A DNA stretch of 64,000 bases from NCBI RefSeq assembly GCF_029016285.1, contig NZ_CP091976.1, forward strand, positions 310,001 through 374,000. The letters are read 5' to 3'. The stretch is from Vibrio sp. DW001. Lineage in GTDB: Bacteria; Pseudomonadota; Gammaproteobacteria; Enterobacterales; Vibrionaceae. The notes below the pieces were generated by a model, which was not told the DNA's origin, did not search any database, and saw nothing but the letters and a program-made list of their open reading frames with translations. Positions 23,432 through 30,867 of the stretch are shown here, piece by piece. The first letter of the stretch is position 1, and each line of letters opens with the position of its first letter. The position numbers and the translations under genes are program-made.

Positions 23432-24493
23432 GTGGAACTTACCATTACCTCTTGGGGGGCTGTAGAAGGTCAGGACAAACCTGTTCAACTTTTTACACTG
23501 ACCAATAAAAACGGCGTGAAGATATCGGTCACCAACTATGGTTGTATCGTCACTTCAATTGAGACACCAGATCGAAATGGCAACGTAGCCGATGTCGTTT
23601 TGGGATACGAAAGCTTAGAGAAGTATCTTAGTGGTCATCCATTCTTTGGTGCCATTGCTGGCCGTTTCGCTAACCGTATCAAAGATGGTAAGTACGCTTT
23701 AGATGGTGAACAGTTTCAACTAGAAACCAATGAACCACCTACCGTACAACATCTGCACGGCGGTTTAATAGGATTCGACAAATACGTTTGGGATTACTCG
23801 ATTGAAGAGGCGCAAGAAGGAACTTTCGTCCACTTTAGCCGCGTGTCACCTGATGGTGAGTCCGGTTACGGTGGCACATTGAGTGTTGTTCATACGGTTG
23901 GTCTAGATGAAGAAAATCAGGTTCACTACAATTTTAAGGCCACGACTGACAAGCCAACTGTTGTTAACCTTGTGAACCATAGCTACTACAATCTCGGTGG
24001 CCATGATTCCGGCACAATAGACGACCACGCATTAAAAATTCATGCTGACTTCTATACGCCAGTTGCGGAAAACATGATCCCAACAGGCGAAATTTTGTCC
24101 GTTAAAAACTCTGGACTGGACTTTACCTCAATGACAACGATTCGTGAGAATAAGCCTAACGTTCCGGATGGTGCATATGACCACAACTACATCTTGCACA
24201 ATCGAGAGGTGGAAGGTGAATATGTTTTAGCCGCCGAATTATATGAGCCAAATAGTGGCCGTTTGATGGCAGTGCTAACCACCCAACCTGCGATACAGTT
24301 CTATAACGGTTCCAAGTTATCTAACAAACCTTGGTTTGCTCGTAATGGTTACAAGTATGAAGCGTTTGCCGGCATGTGTTTGGAAACGCAACACTACGCC
24401 GATAGTCCGAACCAAACCCACTTTCCGACAACTCGCTTGAATCCAGGCGAAATTTTCGAAGAAAAAACGATCCACCGCTTCAGCATTAAATAA
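23432..24493 (+). CDS. galM: Aldose 1-epimerase (sulfoquinovose mutarotase candidate)
   Basis: A 353-residue GalM-type protein from a GTG start with an AGAGG site 8 nt upstream. It interconverts alpha and beta anomers. Seen are GAIAGRFANRIKDGKY, VQHLHGG (His), LVNHSYYNLGGH (catalytic His) and CLETQHYADSPNQ (catalytic Glu). E. coli has a shorter mutarotase, YihR, in its SQ operon, so this one probably supplies the SQ anomer used by the isomerase after the glycosidase releases alpha-SQ. It follows the reductase by 47 bp and is ended by a terminator. Confidence 0.87.
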   Translation: MELTITSWGAVEGQDKPVQLFTLTNKNGVKISVTNYGCIVTSIETPDRNGNVADVVLGYESLEKYLSGHPFFGAIAGRFANRIKDGKYALDGEQFQLETNEPPTVQHLHGGLIGFDKYVWDYSIEEAQEGTFVHFSRVSPDGESGYGGTLSVVHTVGLDEENQVHYNFKATTDKPTVVNLVNHSYYNLGGHDSGTIDDHALKIHADFYTPVAENMIPTGEILSVKNSGLDFTSMTTIRENKPNVPDGAYDHNYILHNREVEGEYVLAAELYEPNSGRLMAVLTTQPAIQFYNGSKLSNKPWFARNGYKYEAFAGMCLETQHYADSPNQTHFPTTRLNPGEIFEEKTIHRFSIK

Positions 24494-24519
24494 ACGGCAG
24501 TTTTAACAACACATGTAAA

Positions 24520-24546
24520 GACGCTCATCATTGAGCGCCTTTTTTA
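24520..24546 (+). terminator. Rho-independent terminator after galM
   Basis: A GACGCTCA / TGAGCGCC hairpin with a 4-nt loop and a six-T tract. Confidence 0.85.
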
Positions 24547-24623
24547 TAGAGCTAAAAATACCAGTCCCCCTTTGTAACGCTGTCCGGCTAGGTTATCTAT
24601 TCCTGTGATCCTCACAAAACCAG

Positions 24624-24686
24624 CGTCATCTCCACGAAAGTGTCGATCTAAACCCACCCAGATTCTCTTTTTCACGGGAATAACGA
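24624..24686. repeat. Dispersed palindromic repeat, copy 2 (degenerate)
   Basis: It has the same order as the element at 14994-15057, from CGTCAT through CTAAAC-CACC-AGATT to TTTTCACGGGAATAACGA. Several substitutions break the left hairpin, so it is an older copy. It lies in the 583-bp gap between galM and the isomerase gene. Confidence 0.65.
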
Positions 24687-24760
24687 GCAGTCAGAGTACT
24701 GACTTAACTGTATCGAATACGATGTTTTCTCTGTGATTGATTGTGTTTTAGTGCTCATTA

Positions 24761-24836
24761 ATGTCCATTTGTGATTGTTTTTGTAAAAAATGCTACATAA
24801 CTAACAGATTTAAAATCTACAACCTGATAATTTCAG
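24761..24836 (+). promoter_or_regulatory. Conserved promoter block A, upstream of the SQ isomerase
   Basis: About 75 bp from tgtccatt through tgattgtttttgt, aaaatg-tacata, ctaacaga and ctgataatttc repeats almost base for base at 26464-26535 before the aldolase gene. Two gene starts of one pathway sharing such a block points to a common promoter/operator, or a duplicated promoter. Confidence 0.65.
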
Positions 24837-24937
24837 TCATAACAGACAGTAAACAGAATCACTCAAAACGCCAAGACATGAATAACTAAGCGTTGCCCCA
24901 TGATGTCGGGGCTATCTCAACTTAAAACACATCATAA

Positions 24938-24948
24938 TTGTTGTTTTG
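24938..24948. promoter_or_regulatory. Third copy of the sulfosugar operator core
   Basis: TTGTTGTTTTG is the reverse complement of CAAAACAACAA, the core of the repeats at 22379 and 22400. It is about 130 bp before the isomerase start. Confidence 0.4.
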
Positions 24949-25076
24949 CTTTCGATATTGACCTTTACTGTATTTAATTAGAACTTAACACACACCTTTA
25001 CTTTCAAAACTGTAATTACTTGGTTTGTTAAGCTTCGCTCTATCTTATTATTTGTTTTCACTAGAGGAAATATTGT

Positions 25077-26324
25077 ATGAAGTGGATTAACACCAGATCC
25101 CATAATTCTTGGTTAGAAACTGAAACAGATCGAATTTTTGATTTTGGAAGAAAAGCGGTAGTTCCAAATGGATTTGGTTGGGTCGGCAATAACGGCAGCA
25201 TTCGTGAAGAAATGGGAACACGACTATGGATCACGGCAAGAATGCTACATTGTTATTCTCTCGCCGCTTTAATGGGTCGCCCAGGCGCATATGACCTTGT
25301 TGAACATGGTATTGCTGCATTAGAAGGGCCATTGAAAGATAACACCCATGGTGGTTGGTACGCCACGATAGATAACGAAGGCAACGGTATTGTTGATGCA
25401 TCAAAACAAGGCTATCAACACTGCTTTGTTTTATTAGGTGCCGCAAGCGCAGTAACCACTGGGCACCCGCGTGCTCAAGCTTTATTAGATGAAGCGATTA
25501 AGGTTGTTGAGCAATACTTCTGGAGTGAAGAAGAGCAAATGTGCCTTGAGTCTTGGGACGAAACATTCTCAGAGACGGAAGACTATCGTGGTGGTAACGC
25601 CAGCATGCATGCCGTTGAAGCCTTCTTAATTGTTTATGATGTAACAAAAGATACAAAGTGGCTAGACCGAGCACTGCATGTTACTGAGTTTATGATTCAC
25701 AAAACAGCAAAAAGCCTCAACTATCGTGTTAATGAGCACTTTGACTCTAACTGGAATCCGTTGCCAGACTACAACAAAGAAACACCGGCAAGCCACTTCC
25801 GCGCTTACGGTGGTACCCCTGGTCACTGGATCGAGTGGGGACGCCTAATCTGTCATCTTCGCGCGACACTACTAGAGATTGGAGCAGAAGCACCAGAGTG
25901 GTTGTTAGAAGATGCCAAAGGCCTATTTGATGCAACCGTTCGAGATGCTTGGTCTGTTGATGGCGCACCGGGTTTTGTTTACTCCGTTGATTGGGACGGC
26001 AAACCAGTTGTACGTGAACGTATTCGTTGGACACCTGTAGAAGCGATTGGAACCGCTTATGCGCTTTACACCGTAACGGGTGATAAGAAGTACGAAGAGT
26101 TCTATCAAACATGGTGGAATTACTGCCGTACTTACCTGATGGATTATGAAGGTTGCTCATGGTGGCAAGAGCTTGATTCGAATAACGTAGTTTCAGCCAA
26201 AGTATGGGATGGTAAGCAAGATATTTATCACCTAATGCACTGCTTAGTGATTCCACGACTACCGTTAACCCCAGGTTTAGCACCTGCACTAGCAGCCGGG
26301 CTATTGGATCAAGACATGAAGTAA
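25077..26324 (+). CDS. yihS: Sulfoquinovose isomerase (YihS-like, AGE family)
   Basis: A 415-residue (alpha/alpha)6-barrel enzyme that converts sulfoquinovose to 6-deoxy-6-sulfofructose. Arg55 (ITARMLH), His178 ([11 protein letters not shown]), His250 and Glu253 ([10 protein letters not shown]) and His385 (QDIYHLMH) match the E. coli YihS residues Arg55, His176, His248, Glu251 and His383 with a constant +2 offset after the N-terminus. A GAGGAA ribosome site precedes the ATG. Mannose isomerase activity is known for this family, but the pathway context favours SQ. Shares promoter block A with the aldolase gene. Confidence 0.92.
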   Translation: MKWINTRSHNSWLETETDRIFDFGRKAVVPNGFGWVGNNGSIREEMGTRLWITARMLHCYSLAALMGRPGAYDLVEHGIAALEGPLKDNTHGGWYATIDNEGNGIVDASKQGYQHCFVLLGAASAVTTGHPRAQALLDEAIKVVEQYFWSEEEQMCLESWDETFSETEDYRGGNASMHAVEAFLIVYDVTKDTKWLDRALHVTEFMIHKTAKSLNYRVNEHFDSNWNPLPDYNKETPASHFRAYGGTPGHWIEWGRLICHLRATLLEIGAEAPEWLLEDAKGLFDATVRDAWSVDGAPGFVYSVDWDGKPVVRERIRWTPVEAIGTAYALYTVTGDKKYEEFYQTWWNYCRTYLMDYEGCSWWQELDSNNVVSAKVWDGKQDIYHLMHCLVIPRLPLTPGLAPALAAGLLDQDMK

Positions 26325-26364
26325 ATTTCCACCACTTTACTGGCATTTTATAGTTGGATATTAA

Positions 26365-26398
26365 GAGATGATGGCGTGTAGCTGTCATCTTTTTTTTG
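26365..26398 (+). terminator. Terminator after the SQ isomerase gene
   Basis: The AGATGA-N2-GC arm pairs with GC-N2-TCATCT and is followed by eight T. The stem has a 2-bp internal mismatch. Confidence 0.7.
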
Positions 26399-26463
26399 TC
26401 CCCTTCTAAGAAAAGGCAGTCGACTAACTCGTAGAGTGACAAGATGTGTTCTAGCACTCACTT

Positions 26464-26535
26464 TTGTCCATTATTGATTGTTTTTGTCGTAAAATGATAC
26501 ATATCTAACAGAAATGAAATCAAATGACTGATAAT
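26464..26535 (+). promoter_or_regulatory. Conserved promoter block B, upstream of the aldolase
   Basis: Near-copy of block A (24761-24836): ttgtccatt, ttgattgtttttgt, aaaatgatacata, ctaacaga, ctgataatttc. It begins about 110 bp before the aldolase ATG, after a terminator, so the aldolase has its own promoter. Confidence 0.65.
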
Positions 26536-26572
26536 TTCTACATTATCAAACAAATGAAGAGGATTATCTCAA

Positions 26573-27433
26573 ATGCCTTACCTATCCGGCAAAACAATGA
26601 TTAAAGAAGCGTGGGAAAACGGCTACGCTATCGGTGCATTCACAGCTCACAACCTAGAAACCATCAAAGCGGTACTTCTAGCAGCGCAAGAAGAGCAGTC
26701 ACCTTTTATGTTGCAAATTGGTCAAAAAGCCATTAACGAAATTGGTATGAAACCGCTTCGTGACGCAGTAGATTCTCTTATTCAACACCACAACATCACT
26801 GTTCCAGTCTGTATTCATCTCGACCACAGCCGTAAGTTTGAACAGTGCATGGAAGCGGCAACACGTGACTTCCAGTCACTGATGTTTGACGGTTCTGCGC
26901 TACCTTTCGAAGAGAACATCCGTATAACAAAAGCGGTGGTTGAAGTAGCAAGAGCGCTTGACCTTGGTTCAGAAGGTGAGATTGGCAAGATCGGCGGCAC
27001 CGAAGATGACATCACTGTTGATGAAAAAGACGCGATGATAACAACGGTTGCTGAAGCACTCGATTTCTCTGAGCGCACAGGTGTTGATTATCTAGCAGTC
27101 TCTATCGGTACTGCTCACGGCGTGTATAAAACAACACCAGAACTTAAGTTTGACCGTCTAACTGAAATCAAAGATGCAGTGAAAAAACCTATCGTTCTAC
27201 ACGGTGGTTCAGGCGTGCCAGATGATCAGGTTATCGAAGCGGTTAAGCGCGGTGTTGCAAAGATAAACGTGGATACTGAGCTGCGTCAAGGCTTTATCAA
27301 AGGCGTACAAGCACACTGGGCTGACAACGAAAATGACTTTATTCTTGCAGACGCAAACAACGCCGGTATCGCCTCTATGATGGAAGTGGTTAAGCACAAG
27401 ATCCGCCTGTTCGGTTCAAACGGTAAAGCTTAA
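26573..27433 (+). CDS. Class II aldolase, candidate 6-deoxy-6-sulfofructose-1-phosphate aldolase
   Basis: The 286-residue Zn-dependent aldolase of the GatY/KbaY/FbaA group has Asp84 and His85 in IHLDH, His182 in IGTAHG and His210 in VLHGGSG. These match the catalytic Asp and three Zn-ligand His of GatY. The GGTEDD and KINVDTELR loops bind the ketose phosphate. E. coli uses the unrelated class I enzyme YihT at this step; no class I aldolase is present here, so this protein is the obvious substitute, giving DHAP and sulfolactaldehyde. Activity on tagatose- or fructose-bisphosphate cannot be excluded from sequence alone. It has an AAGAGGA ribosome site. Confidence 0.85.
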   Translation: MPYLSGKTMIKEAWENGYAIGAFTAHNLETIKAVLLAAQEEQSPFMLQIGQKAINEIGMKPLRDAVDSLIQHHNITVPVCIHLDHSRKFEQCMEAATRDFQSLMFDGSALPFEENIRITKAVVEVARALDLGSEGEIGKIGGTEDDITVDEKDAMITTVAEALDFSERTGVDYLAVSIGTAHGVYKTTPELKFDRLTEIKDAVKKPIVLHGGSGVPDDQVIEAVKRGVAKINVDTELRQGFIKGVQAHWADNENDFILADANNAGIASMMEVVKHKIRLFGSNGKA

Positions 27434-27445
27434 TAAAAGTCACTC

Positions 27446-27473
27446 TTATTTAGGGAGTTCGCTCCCTAAATAA
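27446..27473. terminator. Perfect 12-bp hairpin with TTCG loop
   Basis: TTATTTAGGGAG and CTCCCTAAATAA flank a TTCG tetraloop, 12 bp after the aldolase stop. There is no T-run, but the A/T outer stem and stable loop make it a terminator or mRNA 3'-end stabiliser. The rest of the gap up to 27703 holds the TRAP promoter region with no clear motif. Confidence 0.7.
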
Positions 27474-27727
27474 TGTCAGAAATGTGACATGAAATATGCA
27501 GATAATGACAAGCATTGTTTGGATGTGAAAAGCATCACGGTCAATTTTAACCAAAATGCTAAAATTTCGCCAAACAAAACGGATAATTAGTAAAAAATAA
27601 GCTTAGTCATAAAGAGCACAGGAAGTGCTTAATAGGCGTGAACTAACTCTACAGAATATCAGCCCCAAATTATTGATTTAATTATAATAAGTCAACGTTT
27701 GCAATGCTAAGTTCTAATGGTGACTCT

Positions 27728-28258
27728 ATGTTTAAGAGTATTGAAAACGCGTTAAATAAGATTAACGCACCTATAGCAAATTTTACGGCTCAGTTATCAG
27801 GTATCTTATTATTAGTAATGACTGCCATCGTACTACTTCAAGTCGGCTGTCGTTATATATTAAACATCCCTTTAAGCTGGACTGATGAATCATCACGTTT
27901 TCTGATGATTTATATGACTTATCTGTGTCTACCTATCGTTTATTTGCGTGACCAAAACATCGCGATGACATTTATAACAGACAAGTTTAAGAATATGCGT
28001 GTTTACCACATTTTTATGATAGTCGCACACGTTGCTGCTCTCATTTTATTCACAATCTGGATCTACTACGGGTACATATTCTTTACCACCGGTGGCGTAA
28101 TGGCAGATAGCGTGCCAATCCCGATGTATACCATCTACATCATCCCACCTGTGATGTTGGCGTTGTCATGCTTAACTGCTTTTGAAAAGTTAGCAGCGTC
28201 GATACACAATTTCATCCATTTTTCTGACCACACAAAGTCAGTTGAAGTAACTGGATAG
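27728..28258 (+). CDS. TRAP transporter small permease (DctQ)
   Basis: A 176-residue protein with four TM helices and the DctQ signature VGCRYILNIPLSWTDESSRFLMIYMTYL. The frame also offers an ATG at 27704; 27728 gives the more typical N-terminus but the ribosome site is weak in both cases. It pairs with the DctM subunit 11 bp downstream. Together with DctP the three genes form a sodium-driven uptake system, probably for sulfoquinovose or its glycosides. Confidence 0.88.
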   Translation: MFKSIENALNKINAPIANFTAQLSGILLLVMTAIVLLQVGCRYILNIPLSWTDESSRFLMIYMTYLCLPIVYLRDQNIAMTFITDKFKNMRVYHIFMIVAHVAALILFTIWIYYGYIFFTTGGVMADSVPIPMYTIYIIPPVMLALSCLTAFEKLAASIHNFIHFSDHTKSVEVTG

Positions 28259-28269
28259 GACGCCGTATA

Positions 28270-29559
28270 ATGATTTCTCCGATTTTCCTCGTCTATTTCA
28301 TGACATTCTTGCTCATCGGTGTGCCCGTTCTTTTTGCACTCGGTCTTTCACCAATCATCACGTTTGTTCAAGATGATCAAGTTTTGTTTATTAACATGCT
28401 TTATCAACGACTTTACTCTGGTCTTGATAACTTCCTTTTACTTGCTTTACCGTTCTTTATGTTGGCTGGTGAGTGCATGTCGAGCGGTGGTATTACACCT
28501 CGCATCGTTTCGTTCGCTCAAACCCGTGTTCAACATATGCGTGGTGGCTTAGGGCACGTCGTTATTATCGCAGCAACGATGTTTGGTGCATTGACAGGCT
28601 CTTCTGTAGCGGCGACGTCAGCGATAGGTAATATGCTTATCCCTGAGATGAAAAAGTACAAATACGATCCGGCCTATGCAGCGGCGTTAACCGCAGCAGC
28701 AACCGTATTGGGCACTATCATCCCTCCATCCGGTATCATGTTAATTTACGCATTCGTAATGAATACGTCTGTTGCAGCAATGTTCCTTTCCGGTATTGTT
28801 CCTGGATTGATTTTCTGCCTAGGTTTGATGCTGGTTAACCGTTTCCAAATCCGTCACTACCCTGACATTCAACCCTTTGAACGTGCATCTAAAGAAGAGC
28901 GTCGTAAGAGTATGAAGATGGCGATATTGCCTCTAATGACTCCAGTGATTATTCTTGGCGGCATCTATGGCGGTATATTTACACCAACAGAAGCGGCGGC
29001 AGTCGCCGTACTGTATGCCATTATTCTGTCGGTTTATATTCTTAAAGTAAGCACTGTTAAAGCCACATATGCTCTATTTGCAAAAGTATCGGTCAACGCA
29101 GCAGCGATTTTAATCATTGTCGCCGCAGCAAGTGGGTTTGCTTCTGCTATCAGCTTCTCTGGTATCTCTAATAGCGTTGCAGATTTCTTTAACGGCATCA
29201 CTGACAACCCTTATTTACTGTTCTTCATCATTAACATTTTCCTATTTATTGTAGGTATGTTCTTGGATGCGGGCCCCGCGATTCTAATCTTCGCGCCAAT
29301 CATTGCCCCTATCATGATTGCCGCCGGTATCGACCCAGTGCACTTTGGTGTGGTCATGGTGTGTAACCTTTCTATTGGTTTAGCAACTCCACCTATGGGT
29401 CTCGTACTCTTTGTAGCTTCCGGTGTATCTGGTGTACCGCTACAACATATTTCGAAGGCGATTATTCCTTTCCTAGCAATAGAATTTTTAATCATCTTCT
29501 TAATTTCGTTCTTCCCTAAACTAGTTATCGGCTTACCGCAGCTACTAGGGGTTATGTAA
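28270..29559 (+). CDS. TRAP transporter large permease (DctM)
   Basis: A 429-residue protein with about 12 TM helices and the DctM motifs LPFFMLAGECMSSGGIT, GALTGSSVAATSAIGNMLIPEM, PPSGIMLIYA, GGIFTPTEAAAVAVLYA and the C-terminal IGLATPPMGLVLF. It transports the solute delivered by DctP with co-transported sodium. It is not the source of the broken dctM tail at 18769, which differs in sequence. Confidence 0.93.
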   Translation: MISPIFLVYFMTFLLIGVPVLFALGLSPIITFVQDDQVLFINMLYQRLYSGLDNFLLLALPFFMLAGECMSSGGITPRIVSFAQTRVQHMRGGLGHVVIIAATMFGALTGSSVAATSAIGNMLIPEMKKYKYDPAYAAALTAAATVLGTIIPPSGIMLIYAFVMNTSVAAMFLSGIVPGLIFCLGLMLVNRFQIRHYPDIQPFERASKEERRKSMKMAILPLMTPVIILGGIYGGIFTPTEAAAVAVLYAIILSVYILKVSTVKATYALFAKVSVNAAAILIIVAAASGFASAISFSGISNSVADFFNGITDNPYLLFFIINIFLFIVGMFLDAGPAILIFAPIIAPIMIAAGIDPVHFGVVMVCNLSIGLATPPMGLVLFVASGVSGVPLQHISKAIIPFLAIEFLIIFLISFFPKLVIGLPQLLGVM

Positions 29560-29628
29560 CACCCTCATTGATATACGTGAAATAAAAGCTTTAGCTTTAT
29601 AATAAAATATATTTTAAAGGAACATAAT

Positions 29629-30678
29629 ATGAAAAAAACACTACTTGGATTAGCAACTACAGCAATTCTCGCTTCTGGCGCTGCAACCGCTGCAGACTAC
29701 AAATTAACGGTACCGCACGTATCGAACCTAGATAGCTATAACCACCAGTCTCTACTTGTATTCAAAAACTATGTTGAGTCTCGTTCTAATGGTGCTATCT
29801 CTGTAGATATCTATCCTTCAGGTCAGCTATGTGGCAATGCTAAAGAGTGTCTTGCAGGTATCCAAGCGGGCATGTTTGATTACTTCCAAACGACTATCGC
29901 TGAGCTAGCAAACTACTGGCAGCCAATTGGTGCATTTGACTTACCTTATATGCTTCCAAATGACCGTATAGCTGAATGTGTATACGATAATGAAGAATTC
30001 CTAGGTGACGTGCGTGGCAACATTTTGAACAACGCTCCTAACTCACGTCTAATGATGGTTTCTAACTCAGGTGGTTGGCGTAACATAGCAACAACGAAAA
30101 AACAAGTTAAGACTCCAGAGGATCTTAAAGGCCTGAAACTACGTACTGTACCGGCTAAAATTCAGCAGGAACTTGTTAGAGAACTTGGTGCAGCACCAAC
30201 ACCTATCGCGTGGCCTGAAGTATATACTGCCCTTTCAACAGGTGTTGTAGATGGAACTAAGAATGGTATCGTCGATATCGTACAAAACCGTTTCCAAGAA
30301 AGCCTGAACTACATCATTCTTGATGGTCACGCATACATGGGTGGTGCTTGGGTATTCAACGACAAGAAATTCAAGTCGTTCCCAGACGAGTTAAAGCAAG
30401 TCATTGTTGATGCTATCGATGCTCAGAATCAATACCTACGTTCTTATCCTAAGCACCGTGAATACACCGCTTACGAAGAGTTCAAAAAAGCTGACGGTAC
30501 AGTTTATAGCCCAACGGCTGCAGAGAAAGCTGAATTCCAAAAAGCGGCTGCGCCAGTACGTGATTACTTCGCAAAAACAGCTGGTGCTGACGGTCAAGTA
30601 TGGCTAGAGCGTTTCCAAAACGAAATCAAAACGTGTGAAGCTAAGATCGCAGCGGAATACAAGGTTCAGTTTAAATAA
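29629..30678 (+). CDS. TRAP periplasmic solute-binding protein (DctP), candidate sulfosugar binder
   Basis: The 349-residue protein has a signal peptide (MKKTLLGLATTAILASGAATA cut to AADYK). The DctP motifs are present: KGLKLRTVPAKIQQELVRELGAAPTPIAWPEVYTALSTGVVDGTKN is the region holding the Arg that normally salt-bridges the ligand carboxylate (here LRTV) and the VDG-N lid. In a sulfosugar system that Arg could hold the sulfonate. Two pairs of Cys (CGNAKEC, and AECVYD with the late TCEAK) may form disulfides. The substrate is inferred from the locus. Confidence 0.88.
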   Translation: MKKTLLGLATTAILASGAATAADYKLTVPHVSNLDSYNHQSLLVFKNYVESRSNGAISVDIYPSGQLCGNAKECLAGIQAGMFDYFQTTIAELANYWQPIGAFDLPYMLPNDRIAECVYDNEEFLGDVRGNILNNAPNSRLMMVSNSGGWRNIATTKKQVKTPEDLKGLKLRTVPAKIQQELVRELGAAPTPIAWPEVYTALSTGVVDGTKNGIVDIVQNRFQESLNYIILDGHAYMGGAWVFNDKKFKSFPDELKQVIVDAIDAQNQYLRSYPKHREYTAYEEFKKADGTVYSPTAAEKAEFQKAAAPVRDYFAKTAGADGQVWLERFQNEIKTCEAKIAAEYKVQFK

Positions 30679-30703
30679 AAATAGTATTTAACTGGTAGTA
30701 ACT

Positions 30704-30727
30704 ATCCCTCCCTAATCTGGGGGGGAT
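30704..30727 (+). terminator. GC-rich hairpin after dctP
   Basis: ATCCCTCCC pairs with GGGGGGGAT (one G-T wobble) around a six-base loop, followed by TATTTC. Probably a partial terminator between the TRAP genes and the glycosidase. Confidence 0.65.
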
Positions 30728-30753
30728 TATTTCAAGGTAACAACAAATCTATA

Positions 30754-30813
30754 GGTTATTTATTTTTATGTTATTCATATTTAAAAATATAAATAACATA
30801 AAAATAAGCAACC
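30754..30813. repeat. 60-bp AT-rich palindrome between dctP and the sulfoquinovosidase gene
   Basis: The arms 30754-30782 and 30785-30813 match at 26 of 29 positions with only a 2-bp centre. Mismatches are at arm positions 5, 6 and 23. It sits between a GC hairpin and the glycosidase ribosome site. It could be an RNA processing or stabilising element, a dimeric operator, or a small mobile palindrome. Confidence 0.8.
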
Positions 30814-30867
30814 TTAAATTAAGCGATTTAATTAAACCGTTCCCTCTTACAATTTCGGAGCTATATA

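Noticed and set aside
25747..26457. 236-codon open frame antisense to the isomerase gene
   Set aside because: It is a shadow of a well-supported gene on the plus strand; its translation has no recognisable domain and no ribosome site.
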